In this document: positions 10,477-19,112 of the stretch, one piece after another | Position numbering within the stretch: the first letter of the stretch is position 1 | Layout: each line of letters begins with the position of its first letter | Source of the DNA: Mobilicoccus caccae | GTDB taxonomy: Bacteria > Actinomycetota > Actinomycetes > Actinomycetales > Dermatophilaceae | Direction of reading: 5' to 3' | DNA: 64,000 bases | Assembly (NCBI RefSeq): GCF_030161635.1 | Contig: NZ_BSUO01000001.1 | Coordinates: 744,001-808,000, forward strand | Notes under the pieces: model-generated | What the model was told of the DNA's origin: nothing | What the model saw: the letters and a program-made list of their open reading frames with translations, nothing else | The model's database searches: none | Made by a program: the position numbers and the translations under genes

Positions 10477-11721
10477 GGCCGGTGAGGAACCGGGCCATCG
10501 CCGGCCCGGTCACCTCCGGCACGAACTCCGCGAGCACGGTCTCGCGCCCGGCCCGGCCCATCTCGATGCGCCGGGCCGGGTCGCGTGCGAGGTCGGTCAG
10601 GGCGTCCGCCAGCAAGTCGGCGCGCCCGGGCGGCACGACCCTGCCGTGCACGCCGTCGGTCACCATCTCGGTGACGGCGGCGATCTGCGTCGTGACGACG
10701 GGGATGCCGGTGGCCATGGCCTCCATGAGGACGACCGGCAGACCCTCGGAGAAGCTGGGGAGCACGAACACGTCGCTGTCGCGGTAGAGGTCGGGCAGGT
10801 GGTCCTGACCCACGGGACCGACGAGCTCGACCTGGGAGGTGAGTCCGGTCTCGGCGATGGTCGCAGCGAGGCTGTCGTGCAGGTGCCCAGCGCCGACGAT
10901 GCGCGTGTGGGTGGGCACCCCTGCGTCCGCCAGGCGCCGCAGCGCGTCGAGGAGGACGGGGAGCCCTTCTCCGGCACGAGGCGACCCACGTAGAGCAGCC
11001 GCAGTGGTCGATCCGGGCTCTCGGGAGCCGCGGCGGCGTCGCCCGTCTGCGGCGTCGGGTGGTAGCGGCCGGCGTCGACGCTCATCCGCACGACGTCGAG
11101 CTTGCCCCAGTGCTCGGGCTCGACGAAGCGCATGAGCTGGCTGCGGCAGAAGTCGGAGATGCACGAGACCCCGTCGGCCGAGCGCACCTTGGCCGGGAGG
11201 TCGAAGGCGTCGACGGCCTCGAACTCCGTGGGGCCGTGCATGGTGAACGACCACCGCCAGTCCGAGTCCGGCCCGTCCTCGGTGCGGCCGAGGTGGGTGA
11301 CGAGGCGGGCGACGTCGCAGGCCACGTTGGCGAAGTGGGCGTGCACGTGGGTGATCCCACGCTCACGCAGGCGTTCGTAGAGCAGCACCGCCTCGGCGAG
11401 GTAGAACAACTGCCACGTGCGGCCCTTGGGCGTGCGCGGCCCGGAGGCGAGCGCGCGCCGGAGTCCGGCGGCCAGGACCCGCGGATTGCGGCGGGCCAGG
11501 CGCGCGTGCGCCTCCGCCCAGGTCGAGAGCGACGAGCCCCGCAGGGTCGGCGTCGTCTCCGCGTCCTCGAGCATCGCCGCGGACTTGAGATCCTCCGGGG
11601 GACAGGGCCGCACGCTGAAGGTGGCCACGTCCACGCCCGCCGCGCGGACCGCCCGCACCTCGCGTTCGATGAAGGTGTGCGACAGGGCGGGGTACTGGCT
11701 CGTCAGGTAGGCGACGGTCAT
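10448..11721 (-). CDS. GT4-type glycosyltransferase, with frame break
   Basis: About 424 aa after restoring one base. The N-terminal part is TVAYLTSQYPALSHTFIERE, then HVHAHFANVACDVA and SFTMHGPTEFEAVD, as in exopolysaccharide GT4 enzymes (WcaL/AmsK-like). The C-terminal Rossmann half has RLLYVGRLVPEKG, THTRIVGAGHLHD and the nucleotide-sugar binding segment VLPSFSEGLPVVLMEAMA. The two halves are in different frames, joined at the CCC run 10964-10966 where VPEKG must continue into LPVLLDALRRL. AGGAG precedes the ATG. It lies 38 bp downstream of a GT2 gene on the same strand, so the two are probably one operon. Confidence 0.82.
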
Positions 11722-11759
11722 GCCGATCTCCTCGTGCGTCGATGCGATGGCGTGGGCGG

Positions 11760-12637
11760 TCAGCTCCGGGTGGAGTCGTCCCGCTCCCAGGTGGTGGCGG
11801 CGCGGCCCTGGCGGGAGGCGCGGGCGCGGGCCAAGAGGGTGACGCCGAGGTAGACGGCGACGTCGGGCAGCGACCGGGGGTTGCGGCGGAGGAGGTCGAG
11901 CAGCGCGCGTCCGGTGGAGGAGGTGGTGGCTGAGAACCGGTCCTCGACGCTGTGCGCCGCGAGCCCGGCGTTGCCCTTGGCCACGCGCACGCGCACGGCC
12001 AGCAGGCTGCGCAGGGTGCGCGGCGCCGACACGGTGAACGTCCCGCCGGTGATCGCGCGCTCGTCGTGGGTGAACAGGCGCTGGACGTAGAGGTCGTCGG
12101 CGACGAGGTCGGGAAAGTGGTCGAACCGCTCCCGGCCCGCGCGGGAGAGGCCGTACACCCCGAGCCCGACGAGTCCGTCCTTGACGTAGGGGAGTTCGGT
12201 GAACACCCGGTAGAACGCCTTGACCGGCGCCGAGGACCGGTCGAGGTCGAACCGGATCTGCGGCGCCGCGACGACGGCCTCGGGCACCGACAGCACCCGC
12301 ACCAGGGCCGGCACCGCGTCGGCGGACATCTCGATGTCGGCGTCGAGGTAGATGCGCGGGTGGGCCGTGGCGGCCTCGTCGCCCTCGTTGAGCGCGAGGG
12401 ACTTCGAGCCGGTGGGGATGTCCAGCACGATGACCCCGTCGTAGCCGCGCGCGATCTCGGCGGTGCGGTCGTGGCAGCCGTTGGCGGCGACCACGACCTC
12501 GATGCGGGGGAGGAGCCGGGACGGGTGTACGGGTGCAGGACCTGCAGGCACCGGTCGATGACGCGTTCCTCGTTGTACGCGGGCACGATCACCGCGGCGT
12601 CGAGGTCATGACCGGTGGCGCGGGAGGACTCGTTCAC
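11760..12637 (-). CDS. GT2-family glycosyltransferase, with frame break
   Basis: About 292 aa after correction, GTG start with AAGGAG upstream. N-terminal AAVIVPAYNEERVIDRCL is the classic GT-A/GT2 entry; after the break come VVVAANGCHDRTAEIA and IYLDADIEMSADAVPAL, whose DAD provides the metal-binding acidic pair. The break is at the GGG run 12518-12520: HPYTRP must continue into RLLPRIEVVV, which one added base achieves. It lacks clear membrane segments. It is likely to transfer a sugar onto a lipid-linked repeat unit in the cytoplasm. The acceptor is unknown. Confidence 0.8.
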
Positions 12638-12708
12638 GACGTGTGGCTCCTTCCAGGGAGGTTCGCCGCCAGCCTAGTGGCGGTTGGGTGCGTCCACCTC
12701 CGCCCCTA

Positions 12709-12766
12709 GACTGAGACGCGTGTTGTCCCAGGCCTTCTCACGTCCCCTCCGCACGGCTCGTACGTC
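12709..12766 (+). promoter_or_regulatory. probable promoter and short leader for the acyltransferase gene
   Basis: TAGACT (12707-12712) is a good -10 hexamer. Seven bases later a GTG (12720) opens a 16-codon frame that ends TCATGA, where its TGA overlaps the ATG of the next gene at 12767. This could be a leaderless leader peptide coupled to the gene, or coincidence. Confidence 0.35.
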
Positions 12767-13321
12767 ATGAACCCCGCCCGCACCGATCCCGGGCGCCGGG
12801 CTTGGACCCTGGCGCAGGGATGGAGTCAGTACCGGGCGTTGCTCGCCGGCGACCTGCCGCGTAACCCCTACCCCTGGTGGCGGATCACCCTGGCCGTGCT
12901 GCGCGCCGGTCAGGTGCTCTACCGCTGCAAGGGGCCGGCGGCCTTCGTGCTGCGCCGGGTCGTCGGAGTCGCCGACGCGGTCTGGCTGCGGGGACTCATG
13001 GGCGCCGAGATCCCCACGATGGTGTGGTTCGGGCCGGCGCTGCGGCTGCCCCACGCGGGGCGCGGCCTCATGATCCACTCCACCTGCAGCATCGGCAGCG
13101 GCGTCACCCTGTACCACCGCGTCTCCCTCGGCGTCCGCGACGGGCGTCCCGGCCCCACCATCGGCGACGACGTCGAGGTCGGAGCCGGCGCGGCCATCCT
13201 CGGCCCGGTGCACGTGGCGCAAGGGTGCAAGGTCGGCGCCAACGCCGTGCTGGCCACCGACACCGAGCCGGGCCTGACCTACATCGGCATCCCGGCCACG
13301 GCCGCGGCGGGACGTCCGTGA
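12767..13321 (+). CDS. serine acetyltransferase-like O-acyltransferase (left-handed beta-helix)
   Basis: 184 aa. The C-terminal half has hexapeptide repeats (GLMIHSTCSIGSGVTLYHRV, TIGDDVEVGAGAAILG, VHVAQGCKVGANAVL) and ends TYIGIPATAAAGRP, as in CysE/WcaB-like acetyltransferases. The N-terminus lacks the long helical domain of genuine CysE and it sits among glycosyltransferases, so polysaccharide O-acetylation is more likely than cysteine synthesis. Its TGA overlaps the GTG of the next gene. Confidence 0.78.
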   Translation: MNPARTDPGRRAWTLAQGWSQYRALLAGDLPRNPYPWWRITLAVLRAGQVLYRCKGPAAFVLRRVVGVADAVWLRGLMGAEIPTMVWFGPALRLPHAGRGLMIHSTCSIGSGVTLYHRVSLGVRDGRPGPTIGDDVEVGAGAAILGPVHVAQGCKVGANAVLATDTEPGLTYIGIPATAAAGRP

Positions 13322-14412
13322 GCGCGCAGGAGCCGCGTGACGTGCCGAGTCGTCGGCGCGCAGGGACCATCATCGGCGCGGCGCTGCTGGTGCTCATCCT
13401 CGTGTTGTCGCTGATGACGACGCTGCTCACGCCCGATCCGGAGCCCGAGCCGCCGCAGCCGACACCGCAGCCCACAGCCGGCCAGCTCGGCGCCTACCCG
13501 CAGTTCGGGGAGCAGGACGTCTTCGACGTCGACCTCACCGGCGCGCCGGTCCACTCGAACTCCGAGGCGATGATCCGCAACCTGCGCTCGCAGATCGAGC
13601 CGCACTACGGCGGCATCGCCGGGCTCAACACGACGCAGTACAACCCGGTGCTGTACGTCGTCGACGGATCGACGCCGCGGGTCGACGTCGAGTTCGACGA
13701 CTGCCAGCAGAAGGGCCACACGCCCCCGGGGCTCATGGACGGCAAGAAGCAGTTCCTCGACGTCCCGATCCCCGAGAGCGCGAAGACCTCCGTCGGAACG
13801 GACTCGACGATCACCCTCTGGTCGCCGTCGACCGACCAGCTCTGGGAGTTCTGGGTGATGAAGCAGACCGGCGGTGGCGGGTGGTCGGCGTGTTGGGGCG
13901 GACGCATCGACCAGGTGTCGCAGTCGCCCGGGTACTTCGAGGCGCCGTACGGGGTCAGCGCCTCGGGGCTGGTGACCACCGGCTCGATGATCACCATCGA
14001 GGAGGCCCGCGCCGGCCGGATCGACCACGCGATGGGGATGGCGCTCATCGCACCGGCCCAGTGGGACCGGTTCTGGTACCCAGCCCAGCGCAGCGACGGC
14101 ACCGACGCCTCTTCGGACGCCATCCCCGAAGGGGCGCGACTGCGGCTCGACCCGTCCGTGGACGTCGAATCGCTGGACATGACCCCGCTCGGCAAGGCCA
14201 TCGCGCGAGCGGCGCAGAAGCACGGGTTCGTCGTGGTCGACACCGCCGGTGCCGTGGCCGTCATGGCCGAGAGCGGTCAACCGTGGAAGCAGCAGACCGG
14301 CACGGACCCGTGGGAGGAGATCCTCGGCGGCGTCCCCCACTACAAGCAGCTCGAGAACTTCCCCTGGGATCGCGTCCAGGTCATCGGCCAGGACTACGGC
14401 AAACCCGGCTGA
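13318..14412 (+). CDS. membrane-anchored paralog of the malectin proteins, no malectin module (paralog 3)
   Basis: 364 aa, GTG start overlapping the previous stop (GTGA). One N-terminal transmembrane segment at about residues 17-37 (IIGAALLVLILVLSLMTTLL) is followed by a Pro/Glu/Thr-rich stalk, then only the shared domain: VEFDDCQQKG, FLDVPIP, GTDST, LWEFWV, SACWGGRIDQVS, RIDHAM, RLRLDP, AAQKHGFVV, DYGKP. That it stands alone shows the domain is an independent unit. Coupling to an acyltransferase gene places it in the polysaccharide pathway. Function not recognised. Confidence 0.68.
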   Translation: MSAQEPRDVPSRRRAGTIIGAALLVLILVLSLMTTLLTPDPEPEPPQPTPQPTAGQLGAYPQFGEQDVFDVDLTGAPVHSNSEAMIRNLRSQIEPHYGGIAGLNTTQYNPVLYVVDGSTPRVDVEFDDCQQKGHTPPGLMDGKKQFLDVPIPESAKTSVGTDSTITLWSPSTDQLWEFWVMKQTGGGGWSACWGGRIDQVSQSPGYFEAPYGVSASGLVTTGSMITIEEARAGRIDHAMGMALIAPAQWDRFWYPAQRSDGTDASSDAIPEGARLRLDPSVDVESLDMTPLGKAIARAAQKHGFVVVDTAGAVAVMAESGQPWKQQTGTDPWEEILGGVPHYKQLENFPWDRVQVIGQDYGKPG

Positions 14413-14484
14413 CCTCAAACAGCAGGCGACGACGAGACAGGCCGAGCGTGCGCGGCTGTCTCAGACGTCGCGTGCTGTTTCAGG
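14413..14484. terminator. long imperfect inverted repeat between convergent genes
   Basis: Nested complementary arms: ACCTCAAACAGCA with TGCTGTTTCAGGT (one mismatch), CGACG with CGTCG, and GAGACAG with CTGTCTC around a GC-rich centre. It lies between two convergent genes (stops at 14412 and 14488) and can work as a bidirectional terminator. A related sequence occurs at 31206-31272. Confidence 0.6.
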
Positions 14485-14487
14485 TGG

Positions 14488-15030
14488 TCAGCGGTGGCGG
14501 AGGACCGTGGCGGGGGATCCGGCGACGATCGACCCCGCCGGGATCTCGCCCTTGACCGTCGAGTTCGCCGCGATCACGCAGCCGTCGCCGATGCGTGCGC
14601 CCGGCAGGATCACCGCACCCGCGCCGATCCACACGTCGTCGCCGATGACGACCCCGTCGCCGGTCCACGGCTGATCGACGATCGGGGTGCCCGGGGCGGT
14701 GCCGTGATTGCTCCCGACGATCGTGATGTGCTGGCTGACTAGGCAGTGACGCCCGATGCGGATGGGCGCGCCGGCGCACCGGATGTTGTTGAACTCCCCG
14801 ATGTACGTGCGTTCCCCGACCTCGAGCAGGGCGCCGTTCAACCCGCCGCCGTCGGTGACGAACAGCGCCGTCGGCCCGAGCACCGAGACATCGGCGGCGA
14901 GGCGCGCCCTGGACGCGTCTCCGGCGAAGGTGACGGTGCCGGCGACGAAGGCGCCGGGGTTGGCACGACGCAGGCGTTCGCGGGGGAGGATCCCGTCACG
15001 CAGCGAGCGGGCGAAGTCCTTGAGCGGCAT
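14488..15030 (-). CDS. hexapeptide-repeat acyltransferase
   Basis: 180 aa. Left-handed beta-helix repeats of the maltose/galactoside O-acetyltransferase type: RTYIGEFNNIRC, PIRIGRHCLVSQHITIVG, VVIGDDVWIGAGAVILPG, ARIGDGCVIAANSTVKG, then SIVAGSPATVLRHR. The His in the SNHG segment matches the catalytic His position of the family. Last gene of a three-gene minus-strand operon (Wzz-like, Wzy-like, this gene), 3 bp after the polymerase stop. Probably O-acetylates the polymer repeat unit. Confidence 0.82.
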   Translation of the reverse strand: MPLKDFARSLRDGILPRERLRRANPGAFVAGTVTFAGDASRARLAADVSVLGPTALFVTDGGGLNGALLEVGERTYIGEFNNIRCAGAPIRIGRHCLVSQHITIVGSNHGTAPGTPIVDQPWTGDGVVIGDDVWIGAGAVILPGARIGDGCVIAANSTVKGEIPAGSIVAGSPATVLRHR

Positions 15031-15033
15031 GAC

Positions 15034-16401
15034 TCACTCCTGGCCGGGCGAGGCGGGCGGTGGTGACGGTGGCGGTGTGGACGGCGATCGCGACGGGAAC
15101 GCCCAGAGCAACCCCGCCAGGGTGAAGACGACGAAGGTCGGGAAGGGGTAGGGGATGGGGCTCGTCATCGCCGGGACGAACCAGATCAACCCTGCGGCCA
15201 TGGTCGCGGTGCGCCAGTCCTCGGCCTCCGGGTCGCGGCGTCGGCGGCAGATGGCCGCCACCGGACCGGCCAGCAGGATGCCGATGAACAGCAGTGCCGC
15301 GGGTACGCCGAGCTCGGCGGCGCGGCTGAGGAGGACGTTGTGGACCTCGATGTTGACCGTGGTCACGGGGTAGTCCTCGGCCTGCCGGACCCAGTCCGGT
15401 CCCACCTCGACGAACTGCGCCCAGCCGACCCCGGTGACCGGGTCGTCGGCGATGGCGCGCACGGCGGCGACGTTGGAGTTCTGCCGGTCGTCGAGGGAGC
15501 GAGAGGTGGATCCGCGCTCGAGGATGTTGTCGGCGACGTCGGGCACGGCGGCCAGGCCGACGACGGCGAGCAGGGCCCCCGCGATCACCATGAGCGGCAC
15601 CCACTGCCACAGCGCGCGGCGGGTGGCGACGACGGCGATCGCCGCGAGCGCCACGCCGAGCCACACCGATCGGGTGAGGGAGAGCACGGAGGCGGCGACG
15701 GCGAGCGGGCCGACGACGAGCCCGAGGACGCGCCACGCGCGCCGGTCGAGCCGGGCGAGCAGGAACGCGGCGACGGCACACAGCGCGAGCGCCATCCCGT
15801 TGGCCTCGCCCGAGACGAACGGACCGCCGGCGCGGGCCGCCTGGTCGCTCAGGGTCGGGACGTTCTCGAAGACGGCGATGTACCGCGGGAAGAGCAGCCC
15901 GGTCAGACCGGCCGTCTCGAGGAACGCCGTGATCGTCAGGTAGACGCCGAGCAGCGTGAGCCCGCGCAGGAACAGGAGCCGTTCGAGTGCGCCCCGCAGG
16001 AACATCGGTGCGGTCGCGAACAAGAGGAACGGCATCGCCACCCGGTCGAGGACGGCGTAGATCGCGTTGGTGTCCAGGGCGTCGTGCAGGATCATCGACG
16101 CCCCGGCCCACGTCGTGAACAGCAGCATCGCGGCGTGGAGCAGGCGCGGCCGCGGACGGGGGATCCTCGGGTCGAGCAGCAGCAGGATGAGGCCACCGGC
16201 GAACAGCAGCCGGTCGGGGCCCAGCGGCAGGCCCATGTCGCTCCAGCGGCCCGAGAACACGTTGAGCAGCAGGGCCGCGAGCAGGACGTAGAACGCGAAC
16301 GGCACGTCGCGCACCGACCGCGGCGGGGCCGACGTGCCGACCCGCCCGTCCGCACCCGTCAGGGGCGCGGCGGGGTCGCCGGAGGTGATCGGGCGGCTCA
16401 T
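15034..16401 (-). CDS. O-antigen ligase/polymerase-like membrane protein (Wzy/WaaL)
   Basis: 455 aa, about ten to twelve hydrophobic segments (VPFAFYVLLAALLLNVFSG, LLHAAMLLFTTWAGASMIL, LLFLRGLTLLGVYLTITAFL, WVPLMVIAGALLAVVGLAAV). A periplasmic-loop signature DDPVTGVGWAQFVEVG followed by VNIEVHNVLLSRAAELG matches the O-Ag_polymerase_C (Wzy_C) pattern with its conserved G.G...F and HN. The ATG at 16401 is 8 bp after the Wzz-like stop. Likely to polymerise repeat units at the outer face of the membrane. Confidence 0.8.
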   Translation of the reverse strand: MSRPITSGDPAAPLTGADGRVGTSAPPRSVRDVPFAFYVLLAALLLNVFSGRWSDMGLPLGPDRLLFAGGLILLLLDPRIPRPRPRLLHAAMLLFTTWAGASMILHDALDTNAIYAVLDRVAMPFLLFATAPMFLRGALERLLFLRGLTLLGVYLTITAFLETAGLTGLLFPRYIAVFENVPTLSDQAARAGGPFVSGEANGMALALCAVAAFLLARLDRRAWRVLGLVVGPLAVAASVLSLTRSVWLGVALAAIAVVATRRALWQWVPLMVIAGALLAVVGLAAVPDVADNILERGSTSRSLDDRQNSNVAAVRAIADDPVTGVGWAQFVEVGPDWVRQAEDYPVTTVNIEVHNVLLSRAAELGVPAALLFIGILLAGPVAAICRRRRDPEAEDWRTATMAAGLIWFVPAMTSPIPYPFPTFVVFTLAGLLWAFPSRSPSTPPPSPPPASPGQE

Positions 16402-16409
16402 CGGCGACC

Positions 16410-17258
16410 TCACCCGTGGGTCGTCGCGTCCTCGGCGCGGCGGCGGGAGGACGCCGTGCGGCGACGGTCGAGCAGGACCGCCACCAGCAGTCCGAGCAGG
16501 CCGCCCGCGCCCAGGCCGATGAGGCCGTAGCGCATCATCGCCGAGCGGGTCGGGTCGCCCGTGCTCGCGGCCGGGGCGACGACCTCGAGCGTGCTGTTGC
16601 CGGCGGCGTCCACGAAGAGGCGCCGGTACAGGTCGCCGGCCGCGTCCTGACGCAACTGCACCTGCGCGAGTTCGGTCTGCGCGGCCTGGAGCTGCTCGCT
16701 CGCGGTCTCGCGTGCGGCGGCGGCCGTGGCGCGGCCGTAGGCCCGTTCGGCGTCCTGCACCGCGGCGCGCGCCTCGGCGACCTGGGGAGCGAGGTCCTGG
16801 AACTGCTTGTAGGCCGCCTCGGGGTCGTGGCCCGAGCGGGCCTCGGCGACGGTCGACATCAGCGTGTCGGCGATCTGCTTTGCCCCGGCGGTGGCGCTCT
16901 GCTCGTCGCCGGCGGTCACCTCGATGCGGATGACGGCGGAGTCGGGGATGGGGGAGGCGGTCACGCCACCCACGCCGGAGGGTGCCCAGGCGCCGTCGGT
17001 GGCGCGGTTCTGGACCCAGCGGGCGTAGTCGGCGGCGAGTTCGCGCGCCCCGACGGGGTATCCGGCCACCGTGTAGGCGTTGCTGTTGGCGGGCACGACC
17101 GCGACGCGCGTCTCGGCCATGTGCTTGGTGGGCAGAGCCATCGCCGTCGCGATGCCGAGCGCGAGGCCCAGCGCCATGCAGACGGCGACGAGAACGGGGT
17201 GTCGCAGGACCGACGTCAACGGTCCGACGGGCTCGCCGTGCTCGGAACGGGCAGACAC
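16410..17258 (-). CDS. Wzz-like chain-length determinant
   Basis: 282 aa from a GTG with GAGGAG six bases upstream; longer frames have no ribosome site. Two membrane helices flank an extracytoplasmic coiled-coil domain: N-terminal VLVAVCMALGLALGIATAMAL and C-terminal YGLIGLGAGGLLGLLVAVLL. The middle (EARAAVQDAERAYGRATAAA, EQLQAAQTELAQVQLRQD) is helical. It has no cytoplasmic kinase domain, so it is of the Wzz/CapA type. It would set polymer length with the adjacent polymerase. Confidence 0.78.
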   Translation of the reverse strand: MSARSEHGEPVGPLTSVLRHPVLVAVCMALGLALGIATAMALPTKHMAETRVAVVPANSNAYTVAGYPVGARELAADYARWVQNRATDGAWAPSGVGGVTASPIPDSAVIRIEVTAGDEQSATAGAKQIADTLMSTVAEARSGHDPEAAYKQFQDLAPQVAEARAAVQDAERAYGRATAAAARETASEQLQAAQTELAQVQLRQDAAGDLYRRLFVDAAGNSTLEVVAPAASTGDPTRSAMMRYGLIGLGAGGLLGLLVAVLLDRRRTASSRRRAEDATTHG

Positions 17259-17513
17259 AGACTTCTCCTCGGGGAGGGGGCACAAGGGGGCGTCGATCGA
17301 CGCAGGACGGTGATCGATGCAGAGGTGTTTTCCCCCGACCCTACTCCCGACCGGGGGTGCTGAGCACGTCGCGGGCGGCGTGCCGGCCACTGCCACGGGC
17401 GGATTCGCTCGTGGTCCGGTCGGTGGGGCTCGCGGGCGAAGGGCCGGTGCGGCCTCTAGCATGTGGGCCGTGCATCGACCCCGTCACCGCCGCGACTCGC
17501 CCGGAGGTCGCTC

Positions 17514-19094
17514 ATGAGCGACGACCGGCACCCCCTCCCGGATCCGGACGAGGAGTCGGTCTCTGCCGCCTCCACCCCGCCGCCGGCGGCCGGTGCCTCG
17601 CGGGGGTCGGCCCGCACCCTGGTGAGCGGAACGTCCTGGAGCGCGCTGTCGCAGGTCATCCCGCTTGTCATCAACCTCGCGATGACGCCCTACATCATCC
17701 ACGGGCTCGGGGACGCCCGGTACAGCATCTTCCTCATCATCAGCTCGATCACCATGCTGCTCAGCCAGTTCGACGGCGGGATCGGGCAGTCGGCGATGCG
17801 GTACTTCACGATCTACGCCGGGCGCGACGACCGGGTGTCCACGACCCGCCTGCTGTTCTCCGTCTCGGCGGTGATCGCCGTGTTCGGGGCCGTCATCACG
17901 GTGCTCGTCGTCGCCTTCTCCCCGCAGATCCTCACGTTCTTCCGCCTCGAGGACGCGTTCGTCGCCGAGGCGACGGTGCTGCTCATCAGCCTGACCGCGG
18001 TGGTCGCGTTCCTGCTCCTGCGCAATCTCTACAACGCGGTCGTGTCGGCGCGGCACCAGTTCAAAGTGCTCTCGATCGCCGTCGTCGCGGGGCACGTGGT
18101 CTACGCGATCGGTCTGGTGCTCACGGTCGAGAACGGGTGGGGCCTGTACGGGGTCGCGGTGACGATGATCCTGCAGCAGGTGGTGGGCACGGTGATCACG
18201 GTGCCGATCGGTCTGCGCTACCTCACCCGTGACGGCCTGGGCCTCATCACGCGGGCGGAGGCGGCCGACTTCGCCCGCTACGCCTGGAAGGTGCAGGTGG
18301 CCGGGATCGCCACGATCCTCGCGGCGCAGAAGGATCAACTCGTCGCGGGGCGGGTGCTCTCGGCCCAGCAGTCCGGGCCGTTCGGTCAGGGCACCAACTT
18401 CGCCAACCAGTTGAAGATGGTGCCGCTCAACGCCCTGGCACCCATCCAGGCCCTCATCGGGTCCGAGATCGGGGCCGTCGGCGCCGAGGCCTCGCGTCCG
18501 AAGGTCGAACGGTTGCAACACCTCTGGGTCGTCTTTGTGGCCGGATGGTGTGCGGTCGGCATCCCCGCCACGATCGTGGGCGTGCGCGCCTGGCTGCCCG
18601 AGAGCTTCGCGCTCACCGGCAGCGTGGCCGCGATCCTGCTCGCGGGGCACTTCTTCACCCTCGTATGCATCGTCGCGCGCACCTGGGCACTCACCCTGGG
18701 GCACGCCGAGGTGGCCATGCACCAGAGCGTCGTCACGCTCGCGGCCAACGTCGGTCTGAGCATCGCGCTGTGGTTCGTGTGGGGGATCATGGGCGTCGTC
18801 GTCGGCACCTCCCTCGGCGCGGCGGTCGGTGCGGTCTACCTCTCGGTCCACACCCGGCGGGTCGTGCCGACGCGCATCCGGTGGTTCATGCGCGATGTGC
18901 CCTACTGGCAGGCGGCGGTGGCCGCGGCGGTCACCCTCGGCCTCGAGCTGGCGGTCGAGCCCTTCCTGCCGGACGGCGCGATCGGGCTCGCCGCCGCGGG
19001 ACTCGTCGCGGTGCCGGGTGCGGTCTTCTACGTGCTCACGACGCTGGGGATCCGCGGGTCCAAGGAGGCCGTCGCGATGGTGCGCCGTCGCTGA
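17514..19094 (+). CDS. Wzx-like polysaccharide flippase (MATE/PST superfamily)
   Basis: 526 aa from ATG 17514 with GGAGGT five bases upstream; an in-frame GTG at 17463 is less likely. About 12-14 hydrophobic helices, with the N-terminal signature LVSGTSWSALSQVIPLVINLAMTP split by polar residues, and repeated pairs such as VIAVFGAVITVLVVAF, LSIAVVAGHVVYAIGLVL and VVGTSLGAAVGAVYL. Flippases of this class move lipid-linked repeat units across the membrane. It reads divergently from the wzz-wzy-acyltransferase operon, completing a Wzx/Wzy set. Confidence 0.82.
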   Translation: MSDDRHPLPDPDEESVSAASTPPPAAGASRGSARTLVSGTSWSALSQVIPLVINLAMTPYIIHGLGDARYSIFLIISSITMLLSQFDGGIGQSAMRYFTIYAGRDDRVSTTRLLFSVSAVIAVFGAVITVLVVAFSPQILTFFRLEDAFVAEATVLLISLTAVVAFLLLRNLYNAVVSARHQFKVLSIAVVAGHVVYAIGLVLTVENGWGLYGVAVTMILQQVVGTVITVPIGLRYLTRDGLGLITRAEAADFARYAWKVQVAGIATILAAQKDQLVAGRVLSAQQSGPFGQGTNFANQLKMVPLNALAPIQALIGSEIGAVGAEASRPKVERLQHLWVVFVAGWCAVGIPATIVGVRAWLPESFALTGSVAAILLAGHFFTLVCIVARTWALTLGHAEVAMHQSVVTLAANVGLSIALWFVWGIMGVVVGTSLGAAVGAVYLSVHTRRVVPTRIRWFMRDVPYWQAAVAAAVTLGLELAVEPFLPDGAIGLAAAGLVAVPGAVFYVLTTLGIRGSKEAVAMVRRR

Positions 19095-19112
19095 GCGGTC
19101 ACGAGCCGAGCG

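Noticed and set aside
12767-13321. Serine acetyltransferase for cysteine synthesis
   Set aside because: The helical N-terminal domain of CysE is missing, no cysK is adjacent and the gene is coupled to a polysaccharide-locus protein.
15034-17283. A single 749-residue protein covering the Wzz-like and Wzy-like genes
   Set aside because: Its first 290 residues are an out-of-frame shadow of the Wzz-like gene. The polymerase has its own ATG at 16401, 8 bp after the Wzz-like stop.
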